Shown in pieces: positions 11,335 to 23,850 of a stretch of 64,000 bases of DNA. A program made the translations under genes and the position numbers. Position 1 is the first letter of the stretch. Each line of letters begins with the position of its first letter. Source of the DNA: Wurfbainia villosa (Eukaryota > Streptophyta > Magnoliopsida > Zingiberales > Zingiberaceae); the NCBI GenBank assembly GCA_025175895.1, contig CM046005.1, positions 67,914,325 to 67,978,324 on the forward strand, given 5' to 3'. The notes under the pieces are model-generated. The model was given only the letters and a program-made list of their open reading frames with translations. It did no database searches and had not been told where the DNA came from.

Positions 11335-11500
11335 TGTTAGTTATATATGAGAGGTGTCTTAAGGTAATCGCCTTATGATTGTACCATTTATTTGATAAAT
11401 GAAGATTCACTATTTGAGTGTACATATTTTCATATATTTGATTGGATTATAAACTCAATTACTGAATGTCCGTAATACAATTCACAGCATAAGAGAATTT

Positions 11501-12454
11501 TGTAGGGTCGATATGTTGGCCGGCTAGAGGGGAATGAATATCCCTCTTTCATCGTACAGTGGAATACGATCGTTCTCATTGTGTGCTCGTCTACAATTGT
11601 CGTTAGCACAGCAGAATACTAATACAAATATGAATACTAACAACAAATACAATCACACAAGAGACAACGCGATATACGTGGTTTGGAACCGAATGGTTCC
11701 TACTCCACGGGTGAGCTCACCGAGCTCTAGTTATGCGCACAACACTAACTAAACTCCTTATCGACAATACGTCGGAGGTGGAGAAACCTCGTACAAGCTA
11801 TTACAACAGTAATACTACAAGAAATACAAAGACACTAAGAAATACAAGTAAAGAACGCTTTACAACTCTTTGCTTTGAACCCTTTCTTGTTGCTTGCTTT
11901 GGATGGCTCTTGAAGGACTGGAATGCAGCAACAATTCCCCTCCAATAGCTTCCTTAAAGTCTTGGCGAAATCCCCCATCTTGAGCTCCATTTATAGCCTA
12001 CATCAAGCTGATTTCGTGCGCATCAGTCGACTAATCGTGACCATCAGTCGACTGGTCCTGTAGCCGTTGTCTCACAACGGCCAGATCCACGTTGGTTAAG
12101 TTCTAACGGATCACACATCAGTCGACTGATGGCACACATCAGTCGACTGATGGCACCCATCGGTCGACTGGTACCCATCAGTCGAGTGCTAGCGAGCTCG
12201 ACTAACCCTGTGCGGTGCAGTGCGATCGATCATTCTTCCCTAAGCGATCAAGCGATGTTGTCAGCGATCATTGCCCTTTCATGGCGATTGGTATCGGCGG
12301 ACTTTGTTCAGTCGAATACTGGTCAAACCCATACGACCTAGAGCAGTCGACTAGCACCTATGCCAGTCGATTGATGTCGGGTAAAACCTCAAACATCAAG
12401 CTGTTTGAGCATCCGACAACTAGTCTTAGCCACTTGGCCAAGTCCACCTCATCC
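11501..12454 (-). repeat. SIR-a 3' LTR, piece 1
   Basis: It holds the LTR 3' end, starting TGTAGGG on the plus strand, and a run of CAGTCGACTG palindromes at about 12023-12375. ANG-2a interrupts it at 12454 (TSD CATCC). It continues at 21810-22275; together it is ~1.42 kb, matching the 1406-bp 5' LTR. Confidence 0.88.
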
Positions 12455-14647
12455 TGTTAGTAATATATGAGAGATGTCCTAAGGCAATCGCCTTATGTAT
12501 GAACCATTTATATGATAAATGAAGATTCACTATTTGAGTATACATGTTTTATGTATTTGATTGGATCTTAAACTCATTTACTGAATGCCCACGATACGAT
12601 TCACAGCATGAGAGAATTTGTGATTGGATCACAACTAGTGAGTATCTCTACATGTGTAATTGTGATGTATCGGAATTATCCCTAGTCGATGAATTGATGG
12701 ATTTGGACACCATCAATTCTGTCGAGACTAGCACGAGGTATACTCCTTGGTGTATCCAAGCAGCTGATTCTCATTGGCTGGAGACATAGTGATGTCCGGA
12801 GTTAATCGTGGATGCTAGTTATGGTAACTAGTTCATTGGAGTGACCAGCTGTAAGACTTCATATGGTTCTCTGCATATATAGATATGTCAATGAAGTTCT
12901 TACTGTGGCTTAAGTGCGATGTTCCTTTGACTTGCGGTATTCAAGTCATCTTGATCATGGAGACTTATGGTTTGACATCTTAAGCAAACATCTCCGAGGA
13001 GATGTGGACCCGGGATGATTGGGTATAAGTCGAAGTGATCGAAGGTGTTTGAATAGCCTATAAAGGATTCACCACTCCTTGAGAGGAGATGTATACCCAT
13101 GGCCTCTCGTCGGATTGTTACTAAAGTCTTTGGCCAAAGCATTACATGTTTAGAGTAAGGTACTCTTCGATACATGTGGAGTAACTAGAATCCGTAGGAC
13201 AAGGAAATAATACTTGGGCTAGGTGTGACGTAGTCAGCCTAGTGGGGACTGACACAATAGACCATGTCCTGAACCAAGTGGGTATAAGATGAGTGAAGGG
13301 AATGGGGCACGATTCATTCGAGCTGCTGAAGGGTTTCATAAATAGTTCTGGATCAACCGTTGATCTTTTCGGTTAATTGGGGATCATGATGTACTACTAG
13401 GTGCCACTCATGATCGTTCTATAATTAATGGTTAATTATAGACGGCCAACATAAACCAAGAACCTATTTGGTCACACGCACGACGAATGTAATCCAAAGG
13501 ATTTAAAACGAGCTTGAGAATGGGATTCTCAGACCGAGAGAAACTATGATTGGTTGGACCAAACATAAAGCGAGCATGAAATTGTTTCAGTCGCAATGGA
13601 AGCGTGGATGGGCCGTGTCTTATGAAGACATAATGGATGGACCAAAATGGTTTGGTTCTAATCCAATGGATGAGAATAAACCAAAGGGTTTGGTTTATAT
13701 TAAGCGAATGAACCAAAGGTTGGTTGTTCGTTTTAACTTAAAATAAACCATCATGGTTTGGTTTATTTTAACTTATCTTAATGGAGCGGGTTAACGGGCT
13801 TTATGGATATGATCCATTAACCATTAAGAGAATTAGTTCTCTATAAAAGTGGGCTTAAGGGATTGTTAAACCCTAACTAATCCAAACCCTAGCCGCCCAA
13901 CATGTTGTTGCCGCCCAACACATTGTTGCCGCCCAGCTTGTGGTGCCGCCGTCCAGCTCCGCGTCCAAGCTCCAGCCGGTGAACCTCTGGCGACCCTCCG
14001 GTGATCTCCTATAGGTTCGGCATCAAGGTGAGCCTTTTCTCTCCTTGTTTTGGCCGGCGCCTACTCCTCCACCAAGCTGTCCAGTTTTCTGGACCGCTTC
14101 TTCTCCTCTCGTCGGAGCGTCGTTTGGACGACGGTTAGTGCTCCGACAGCGGCTAACTTACCGGGGATTTGATCTCCGGTAATCCTCTGAGGTGGAGGAC
14201 GAAGGATTCGTCAAACGGTTGACGAATACCTCTCCGGAGAAGCGAGTTTTGAGAACTCGTTTTGGATCCGAATTTGGATTCGGATCGTGATCATCTCTCG
14301 ATCACGTCGTCTTCAACACGAGGCTAGTAACCCGTACGAAGACGAAGCTCGTGACTTAGCGAAGTCATCCCGAGGAGCTCGGCGCGGATACGGATAGAGA
14401 CGATTCTTACGAGGATCGTTCCGGTTGATGCCGTTCCCGCTACACGTCATACGGAAGGTATAACGTAGTTTAATTTCCTTTTATTGCAAATTTTAATTTA
14501 CGGTTATGTCTACACTTGTTGTAATAGCATGCGTGTGTTGTGTGTGTTGTAATAAATATAGATTTATTAATTTTAATTGCTTCCGTTGTGCTCATGTTTA
14601 CGAAACATGATCGAACACACACACGCCGCGGTGCCGGAAACCCAACA
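12455..14647 (+). repeat. ANG-2a 5' LTR (2193 bp)
   Basis: TGTTAGTAATATATGAGAG to AACCCAACA. The U3 has a cluster of ACCAAA/TTTGGT motifs (about 13550-13775) upstream of the TATA. A GC-rich, GCCGCC-containing stretch follows at 13880-14230. Short open frames inside are LTR noise. Confidence 0.92.
13852..13858 (+). promoter_or_regulatory. TATA box of ANG-2a 5' LTR
   Basis: TATAAAA in the context TTCTCTATAAAAGTGGGCTT. It is conserved at the same place in the other ANG-2 LTRs (20993-20999, 37897-37903). Confidence 0.7.
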
Positions 14648-14648
14648 G

Positions 14649-14662
14649 TGGTATCAGAGCCC
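14649..14662 (+). other. ANG-2a primer-binding site
   Basis: TGGTATCAGAGCCC lies one base after the LTR end and is complementary to the initiator-Met tRNA 3' end. Confidence 0.92.
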
Positions 14663-15915
14663 AGGTTGTGTTTCGACATAATCGTAAAATGGTTTTGCGA
14701 TAGTCATAATTTATTTCTGGAAATTTTCTAAATTTTGGAAATTTAGAAGTATTTATGGAAATTTTTCAATTTTGGAAAGTCTAGAAGTATTTATGGAAAT
14801 CTTCCACTTTTGGAAAGTTGAAAGTATTTATGGAAATTGATATTTTCCATAAATAAAATATTTGATTAGATTCTGGAAATTTGTTTCCTAATTTAATCAT
14901 GATTTGATTTGGGAAATCAAATCTTAAAATATTTTATTTCCATAAGTAGTTTTAATGATTTAGGAAATTGGTTTCCTAAATAGATTTTCCTTAATCAAAT
15001 AATTCCATGAATAAAATATGTGATTAGATTTGGAAATTTGTTTCCTAATTTAATTATGATTTGATTTGAAAAATCAAATCTTAAACATATTTTATTTCCA
15101 TAAATAGTTATGACATATAAGGAAATTATATACATGACATAATTGTATGCCATGTAATTGCATTAGATGCATAACATTATGCCAAGCGTGTCGTGACATG
15201 TAGATGTATGCCATGCCATGTAGATAATAGTTATTTGCATGCAAAGAGGATGAGACATAAAAACCCTTAATCAATATTAAAGCCTACACCTTCCATTAAT
15301 ATGGTTAGAACGAGTTCATTTCTTGTTTGGGTTGTTGGACTCTCTCAAGCCGGCTCGAACACGAATATGTTCAAACCATGGAATAGTTTAATACTAATAT
15401 GGTAAGAGTCGAGGTCAATCGTTAGCTTTGGTTGTTGGACTCTCTCCAAGCTGGGCTAATTGGTTGAATGCGCTCTAACCATATTAAAACTATGTCTGAT
15501 TAATGAGTTGGCTTTAACACCGAGCATCGGCTTGTTGGACTCTCTCCAAGGTCGATGTAAAGGGAGGTGAAGTTGGGTGCTATGCATATGATGCATACTT
15601 GTTAATGTGTTAACAACCCGATGTATGTGTGAACATTCAATTAGTTGATAGCACATTGTGATAGTTGCATATACGTGATATGCAATCGGTATAGAAGATA
15701 CCTACCGTCGTAGTTATGAATGACTTGTTGGACTCTCTCCAAGGTTGTTCATAACTATGATGGATATCAGCCCATTCGGAGATGGACCTACGATCTCCCG
15801 AAGTGATTTTGGGGTTTTTGAAATTCGAAAAATGAATGAGATTTATAAATGTATATTAATGCATTTTAAAATCATCTTTCTCATATATGCTCGTTTTGTA
15901 TTTCTAAAATTGATC
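14663..15915 (+). other. ANG-2a leader with repeated hairpins
   Basis: A 1.25-kb untranslated leader. At 14740-15110 it is AT-rich and made of imperfect repeats with GGAAA...TTTCC hairpins and inverted ATAAAATATTTGATT-type arms. At 15332-15349, 15432-15450, 15532-15550 and 15725-15743 it has TTGTTGGACTCTCTCCAAG; the first copy lacks one C. Within each, TTGGA and TCCAA pair around a CTCTC loop. The same four copies occur in ANG-2b. The function is unknown; RNA packaging or dimerisation is a guess from their position. Confidence 0.75.
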
Positions 15916-18900
15916 ATGTTGTCTTTTAATTTGCGTTCCATTTTGGATTCGAATAAATTGACTGGGCCTAACTTCCTGGACTGGCTTAGAAACCTGAGAA
16001 TTGTTCTCAAGGCGGAAAAGCTTGCAAATGTCCTCGAAGCGCCTCTTCCCGCCCGTCCTAGTGACGATGCAACTCTGGACCAATTGTTGGCCTATCAGAA
16101 ACATGTGAGTGATTCTGAACAAATGAGTTGCATCATGCTAGCCACGATGGAACCCAAGCTACGAAAGCAGCATGAGCATATGGATGCTCATATCGTAGTC
16201 CTTCATCTTTGTGAGTTGGTTGATGAGCAAGTGAGATTCGAAAGGTTCGAAGTCTCAAAGCTCCTCTTCACCTCTGAGATGCTAGGAGGTTCATCTGTGG
16301 TACTGCTCAATATGCTGAAGACTGTGGAGTCTTCTGAGAAGCATGAGCAGGGGACGGTGCTGTTAGTTGATTCCTCGAAGAAAGGTTCTAAAAGGAAGTC
16401 AAAGGAACAGCAAAAGGGAAAGAAGAAAAAGGCTAAGAAGGTAGAACTAGCACAAAAGGAAACTTGCCATCATTATGGCAAGGAGAGCCATTTGCGAAGA
16501 AAGTGCAAGATTTATCTTGAGTCCGTAAAGAAGAATAAGGCATCAGATGCCCCATCTTCTTCAGATATCTTCGTTATTGATTGTCATTCTATTTCCTCAA
16601 ACACTTGGGTATTGGATACTGGGTGTGGCTCACATATATGTAATGACATACATGGGCTAAGGAATAGAAGAAGACTCGTCAAGGGAGAGTCAAATTTACG
16701 TGTTGGGAATGGAGCAACGGTTGCTGCACTCGCCATTGGAACGTATTTGTTGGAACTCCCTGTAGGGCTTGTCTTAGAACTGGACAATTGCTTTTATGTT
16801 CCTTCGTTGATAAAGAACATCATTTCTATTTCTTGTTTAAATAGAAATGGGTACCATTTGGCTTTTAGTAACAATTGTTGTTACATAACTTTGAATGGAG
16901 TTCTTTATGGGACTGGAACTTTAAGCAATGGTGTTTATACGTTGGACGTATCCAGTGACATTTTCAATATCGAAGCGAGCAACACGCGTGCTCGAAAGGA
17001 TAATCAAATAGACTCCTATATGTGGCATTGTCGTCTTGGCCATATAAGCAAGAAATGCATGTCTGAATTACAGATGTGGAATTGCGGAATCGTTGAATTG
17101 GATTCATACGATACATGCGAATCATGCTTAAAGGCAAGATGACTAAGTTACCTTTTCTTGGAAAAGGTGAGCAGTGGGAGAGTTACTAGGTCTAATACAT
17201 GCGATGTATGTGGACCTATGTCAACTCAAGCATTAGGAGGCTATAGCTACTTCATTACCTTCATCGATGATCACTCACGGTTTGGGTATGTGTTCTTGAT
17301 GAAACACAAGTCTGAAGCCTTTGAAAGGTTCAAAGAATTCAGAAATGAAGTAGAGAAACAACATGACAAAGTATTAAAATACTTGATCAGATCGAGGTGG
17401 TGAATACTTAAGTCAAGAGTTTCTTGATTATCTAAGAGACAATGGCATATTGTCTCAATGGACTCCGCCCTATACACCACAACATAATGGTGTATCTGAG
17501 AGGCGTAACCGGACCTTGTTGGACATGGTCAGGTCAATGATGAATCATGCGACTCTTCCCAAGTCCTTTTGGGGCTATGCACTTAAGACAGTTGTTTACT
17601 TGTTAAACAGAATGCCTACCAAGGTAGTCTCAACTACTCCATATGAGATATGGAATAGTAAGAAACCTCATGTATCTTACTTGAAGATATGGGGTTATCC
17701 TGCTTATGTGAAGCGGACTGTATCAGACAAATTGGATGCTAAGTCTGATAAATGTCTATTTATTGGATACCCTAAGGAAACAAGGGGTTACCAATTCTAT
17801 CATCCTGTGGAACAAAAGGTGTTTGTTTCAAGGCATCTTTGTGTTTCTAGAAAGAGTTTCTCTTGCAAGAAAAAGTGGGAGTGTCGTCGAGCTTGAGGAG
17901 GCTCGAGAGACTCAAATAGACATTGATGAGATACAGTGAAGCACAGCAACTCATAGTGATGAGCAATCAATTTGGACCTATTGTAACACCACATCTTCGT
18001 AGATCTGGTAGAACACGCATAATATTCACGAGAGATATGGATTTCTCGTAAGTGAATCGAGCGCGTGTTACTCATTGATGATGAGAGCCTACGATTATGA
18101 AGAAGTCTTGACAAGTTGAAAGGGATAAGTGGCTTGGTGCCATGAAGTGAAATGGATTCCATGTGAAAACCAAGTTTGGAACTTGGTTGACCCACTGAAG
18201 GCATAAAGCCTATAGGGTGCAAGTGGGTTTTCAAGAAGAAAACCGACATGGATGGTAATGTGATTACCTATAAGGCTAGATTGGTGGCGAAGGATATCGT
18301 CAAAAATAAGGTGTTGATTATGGCCGAAACCTATTACTTTGTAGCTATGCTTAAATCCATTCGGATGCTCCACAGCCATAGCGGCTCATTATGATTATGA
18401 GATATGGCGGATGGATGTGAAAACAACTTTCCTTAATGGAAACACGCTCGAGGGCGTGTATATGATCTGACTGAGGTTTCACATCGGTTGATAAAACCAA
18501 GGTATGCAAATTGCGACGATCCATTTATGGATTGAAGCAAGCATCCAGGAGCTGGAATATCCGTTTTGATGAGACAATCAAAAGTTTGATTTCTCACAAA
18601 ATCGAGCGAACCTTGTGTGTACAAGAAGGTTAGTGGGAGTGCGATCGTGTTCCTAGTATTGTATGTCGATGACATATTACTTATAGGAAGCGATGTGTCA
18701 ATCTTACGATCGATTAAAGGTTTGGTTATCAAGACATTCTCCATGAAAGACACAGGGAAAGCAACCTACATCCTTGGGATTAAGATCTATAGAGATAGAT
18801 CGAAGCGGTTGCTTGGTCTTTTGCGATCTACATATATAGGCCGAGTGCTAAAGAGGTTTAGCATGTCGGAATCCAAGAAAGGTTATCGCCCATCGGGCAT

Positions 18901-19620
18901 GGGGTACACCTTTCGAAAGTCTATGTGTCGCGCCGAAGGCGAGAGGATTTGCATGAGTAAGATTCCTATGCATCGCAATAGGATCTATCATGTATGCTAT
19001 GTTATGTATGAGGCCCGATGTATCGTATGCTCTGAGTGTCACGGCGGATACGATCGATCGAGGAATGGATCATTGGCGGTATTAAGGCGATCCTTAAGTA
19101 CTTGAGAAGAACTAAGGATGTGTTCCTAATATATGGAGAAGGGACATGGTGATACGCGGGTATCACGGATGCGACTTCGAGACGGACAAGGATGATTCCA
19201 TGTCTCGATGCGGATACGTGTTCACCTTGAATGAGGCGCGATGAGTTGGAAAAGTTCCAAACAAGAGGCATGGCGGATTCTACCACAGGCGAGAATATAT
19301 TGCGGCAGGCGGCAAAGGCGGTTTGGATCAAGAAGTTCGTTCATGAACTTGGTGTGATTCGGCCATTGTTGAAGCAATCTCGGTCTCTGCGACAACAATG
19401 GAGCAATTGCTGCGAAAGAGCCAAGGTCTCATCAGCGATCCAAACATGTGTAGCCGCGCTATCATCTTATCGGAGAGATCATCGGTAGGAGCGAAATACA
19501 AATCGAGAAAATTCCCCTTTGAAAGGAACTTAGCGGATCCTTTGACTAAAGCATTACCTCAAAGTAAGTTTGAGGTCATGTTAGAGCTTATGGTATTGGA
19601 TCAGTAGCGATTGACATTAG
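15916..19620 (+). pseudogene. ANG-2a gag-pol polyprotein, broken
   Basis: I choose ATG 15916 (MLSFNLRSILDSNKLTGPN); the open frame to its left has no homology. Gag lacks about 53 residues near 16300 relative to ANG-1 (GSSVVL joins directly to LNMLKT). Its zinc knuckle is CHHYGKESHLRRKC, with the second Cys replaced by Tyr. Protease DTG is at 16615. The frame is clean to 17142, where a one-base deletion stops it in the GAG-preIN domain. Integrase continues at about 17170-17403 and 17450-17896. RT is patchy at 18095-18600 and better at 18617-19105, with YVDD intact at 18662-18673. RNase H remnants run to a stop at 19618-19620. Many one-base losses make Pol unusable. Confidence 0.88.
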
Positions 19621-19632
19621 GCCAAGTGAGTC

Positions 19633-21804
19633 TGTTAGTAATATATGAGAGATGTCCTAAGGCAATGCCTTATGTATGAACCATTTATATGATAAATGAA
19701 GATTCACTATTTGAGTATACATGTTTTATGTATTTGATTGGATCTTAAACTCATTTCTTGAATGTCACGATACGATTCACGGCATGAGAGAATTTGTGAT
19801 TGGATCACAACTAGTGAGTATCTCTACATGTGTAATTGTGATGTATCGAATTATCCTAGTCGATGAATTGATGGATTTGGACACCATCATTACATGCCGA
19901 GAATTGGTGTATCCAAGCGGTGATTCTCCTTGTTGGAGACATAGTGATGTCGGAGTTAATCGTGGATGCTAGTTATGGTAACTAGTTCATTGGAGTGACC
20001 GGTAGTAAGACTTCATATGGTTCTCTGCATATATAGATATGTCAATGAAGTTCTTACTGTGACTTAAGTGCGATGTTCCTTTGACTTGCGGTATTCAAGT
20101 CATCTTGATCATGGAGACTTATGCTTTGACATCTTAAGCAAACATCTCTAAGGAGATGTGGACCCGGGATGATTGGGTATAAGTCGAAGTGATCGAAGGT
20201 GTTTGAATAGCCTATAAAGGATTCACCACTCCTTGCGAGGAGATGTATACCCATGGCCTCGTCGGATTGTTACTAAAGTCTTTGGCAGCATTACATGTTT
20301 AGAGTAAGGTACTCTTGATACATGTGGAGTAACTAGAATCCGTAGGGCGAGGAAATGATACTTGGGCTAGGTGTGGCGTGAGTCGACCTAGTGGGGACTG
20401 ACACAATAGACCATGTCCTGAACCAAGTGGGTATAAGATGAGTGAAGGGAATGGGGCACGATTCATTCGAGCTACTGAAGGGTTTCAGAAATAGTACTGG
20501 ATCAACCGTTGATCTTTTCGGTTAATTGGGGATCATGATGTACTAATAGTTGCCACTCATGATCGTTCTATAATTAATGGTTAATTATAGACGGCCAACA
20601 TAAACCGAGAACCTATTTGGTCACACGCACAACGAGTGTAATCCAAAGGATTTAAAACGAGCTTGAGAATGGGATTCTCAGACCGAGAGAAACTATGATT
20701 GGTTGGACCAAACATAAAGCGAGCATGAAATTGTTTCAGTCGCAATGGAAGCGTGGATGGGCCGTGTCTTATGAAGACATAATGGATGGACCAAAATGGT
20801 TTGGTTCTAATCCAATGGATGAGAATAAACCAAAGGGTTTGGTTTATTTTAATCGAATGAACCAAAAGTTGGTTCGGTTCGTTTTAACTTAAAATAAACC
20901 ATCATGGTTTGGTTTATTTTAACTTATCTTAATGGAGCGGGTTAACGGGCTTTATGGATATGATCCATTAACCATTAAGAGAATTAGTTCTCTATAAAAG
21001 TGGGCTTAAGGGATTGTTAAACCCTAACTAATCCAAACCCTAGCCGCCCAACATGTTGTTGCCGCCCAACACATTGTTGCCGCCCAGCTTGTGGTGCCGC
21101 CGTCCAGCTCCTTGCCGGCGTCCAAGCTCCAGCCGGTGAACCTCCGGCGACCCTCCGGTGATCTCCTATAGGTTCGGCATCAAGGTGAGCCTTTTCTCTC
21201 CTTGTTTTGGCCGGCGCCTACTCCTCCACCAAGCTGTCCAGTTTTCTGGACAGCTTCTCCTCCTCTCGTCGGAGCGTCGTTTGGACGACGGTTAGTGCTC
21301 CGACAGCGGCTAACTTACCGAGGATTTGATCTCCGATAATCCTCTGAGGTGGAGGACGAAGGATTCGTCAAACGGTTGACGAATACCTCTCCGGAGAAGC
21401 GAGTTTTGAGAACTCATTTTAGATCCGAATTTGGATTCGGATCGTGATCATCTCTCGATCACGTCGTCTTCAACACGAGGCTAGTAACCCGTACGAAGAC
21501 GAAGCTCGTGACTTAGCGAAGTCATCCCGAGGAGCTCGGCGTGGATACGGATAGAGACGATTCTTACGAGGATCGTTCCGGTTGATGTCGTTCCCGCTAC
21601 ACGTCATACGGAAGGTATAACGTAGTTTAATTTCCTTTTATTGCAAATTTTAATTTACGATTATGTCTACACTTGTTGTAATAGCATGCGTGTGTTGTGT
21701 GTGTTGTAATAAATATAGATTTATTAATTTTAATTGCTTCCGCTGTGCTCATGTTTACGAAACATGATCGAACACATACACGCCGCGGTGCCGGAAACCC
21801 AACA
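19633..21804 (+). repeat. ANG-2a 3' LTR (2172 bp)
   Basis: It begins TGTTAGTAATATATGAGAG after a mutated purine tract (AAGTGAGTC) and ends AACCCAACA. It is very similar to the 5' LTR, with small deletions clustered in the first 400 bp. Its TATA box is at 20993-20999. Confidence 0.92.
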
Positions 21805-21809
21805 CATCC

Positions 21810-22275
21810 CTCATGGAGTTCTCCACCGAAACTCTCTTCCCTCGGCCTACGTCCCTCGGATGCGCCAAGCGCACGGCTTTGCAACGTCATCCTTCGCGTC
21901 TCATGCCCTCGAAGTATGCTTCCCTTTGGTCTCACTCCATTCGCTCCCCGTCCGGCGGCCCCTCGGATGCACCAAGCGCACGGCTTCGCAATGTCATCCT
22001 TCATCGACTCAAGGACTCCGAGCCTAGTGAACTTGCCAAGTCCTTAAGACTTCCCACATGCACCAAGTGCACAGCTTCGCAATGCATTTCTCACCAAGCA
22101 CCAAGCGCACGGTTTCGCAATGCTTTGGACTTTTCCACACCAAGCTCCATGCTTAGATTTTCCATGCCAACTTCATGTTGGACTTTCCCATGACAATCTC
22201 ATGTCATGAGTTTTGTCTATCATCAAAATACTATTCGAGTCAAACTCAAGTCAACCTGGGCCGATTGCACCAACA
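21810..22275 (-). repeat. SIR-a 3' LTR, piece 2
   Basis: It continues the LTR from the second TSD copy CATCC (21805-21809) to the LTR 5' end, CCGATTGCACCAACA on the plus strand. Open frames at 21697-22193 run across the ANG-2a/SIR-a junction and are not genes. Confidence 0.88.
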
Positions 22276-23850
22276 ATCTCTCCCTTTTTGATGATTGACA
22301 AAACTACCATCTTAAGTCTACCAATTCTCCCATATTGACAATTCTCACATCCCAATGAGAATTCCAATGAACCCTAATTGGTAACTTGGTAACTTCTCCC
22401 CCTTTTTGACATTGCATCAAAAAGGTCCTCAAGGGTTTCAATGTCTCATATCCCAATGAGATCTTACAATCTTCCCCTTGACATGCCCTCAATCTTTCTA
22501 GTGATCCCATATCACTTAAGAGAGGCAACCCAATTTTCCTCCCATGAGAAAATACACATCCATCTTACCATGATGGATACCTCCCCCTAGAGGTTTTTCC
22601 CCCTTGACCATTGCACCAACAATCTCCTTGGAGAGTCCCTAAGCCAATAGAAACATCAAAACTATCAAAATTAAGGCAAAGTTCAACAATGAACTCTCTT
22701 CCACCTTAAAATTGATACTCACCCTTAACACTTCTCCTAATCCATGTCCAATCGATTTCCACCCTTTCTAATGCTCTCCCAAGCATGTCCTAGGGTTAGG
22801 AGTAGTTAGGGGACTAAAACACAGCTGAATATGGGCCTAACCACCAAGGTTTACTCGAAATCAGCCTGTGCCAGTCGACTCTATCAGCTACGGTCATTGG
22901 CTTTATCGATCATGGTCTCCATGACAATGATCGATAACGATTTGTAGTTCTTGAATTTCAGAAATGAATTTCTGAAATTCATAAGTAAATATACATAAGT
23001 TGATAAATCTTGAAATTTGGTATGTATATTACTTATCACAATCATTATGGGTGAAAAATATTAGAAAATTATTTTACCCACAAAATATCAAGATTGATAC
23101 AAAGTCCAAAAGTTAAGAAAAGCTTCAATAACAAGCCCTCTTTGTATCATCCCATTCAATAGTGATAGCTATCAAAAGATAGACTTCACCAAGGTTTTTC
23201 AAAATGTTTTTGAAACCTTTAATTCATTTTTCCTAAACATCTCACTTGTATCTAGATGTGTAAAACACATGCAAGACAATTAACCTAGTGAGATGTGGGT
23301 TTTTGTTCTTTAATGGTCTCATGCATATTTCTAGGCAATATTCTTTGATTCCCATCAAATTATGCCATATTCCTTAATTTCATTTTATTTTATGCATGGT
23401 ATGATTATGGCATATATATATATATGATATAACTAAATATTTGCCAAAATCATGATGTCATGGCATGTGAATGACATTTTTAGCATACATGACATATAAA
23501 GAATAAGTCTAAACATGATCATGATATTTTTAGAGATAAAAATGAAAATGATGTCATGACATGGCAAGACAAATAAATCATGGCAAGTAAAATATACTAA
23601 GGTATAAAAATACCTAAGTGTTAAATCCAAAATGTCATTTCTAGGAATTAATTCCATTTTGCCTTAATATCATCATTCCTCCTAGTGTGCCAAAAACCCA
23701 AAATGACACACCAATACCTCTAAGACCTAATTGTGACAATTTAATCATTTTTTTTTAACTTCTCAAAGTATATTGGCACATCCTAATGTGTCAACTCACA
23801 ATGGCTAGGTTAACTACCCATCCACTTAGGGTTGACACACCCTAACCCAT
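22276..23850 (-). other. SIR-a 3' untranslated region with multiple polypurine tracts
   Basis: About 1.57 kb between the gag stop and the 3' LTR with no supported gene. The PPT next to the LTR (22276-22289) reads AAAAAGGGAGAGAT on the minus strand. Further AAAAAGGGGGAG-like tracts occur near 22394, 22462, 22579 and 22604. Repeated PPTs are a known Sirevirus trait. The rest is AT-rich with ATGTCATG-type words. Confidence 0.75.

Larger units (their letters stand above)
12455..21804 (+). mobile_element. ANG-2a : full-length Angela-like Ty1/copia element
   Basis: 9350 bp with 5' LTR 12455-14647, PBS, 1.27 kb leader, gag-pol, PPT and 3' LTR 19633-21804. The perfect TSD CATCC (12450-12454, 21805-21809) lies inside the SIR-a 3' LTR. 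Domain order PR-IN-RT-RNase H is copia. Integrase motifs (CESCL, DVCGPMSTQALGGYSYF) and 2.2-kb LTRs fit the Angela clade, which includes BARE. The gag carries a deletion shared with ANG-2b. Pol is heavily damaged, and many differences from ANG-2b fall on CAG/CTG sites. Confidence 0.92.

Noticed and set aside
15745..15915. Upstream extension of the ANG-2a gag frame
   Set aside because: The extra 57 codons are leader sequence; the homologous start in ANG-2b and ANG-1 corresponds to ATG 15916.
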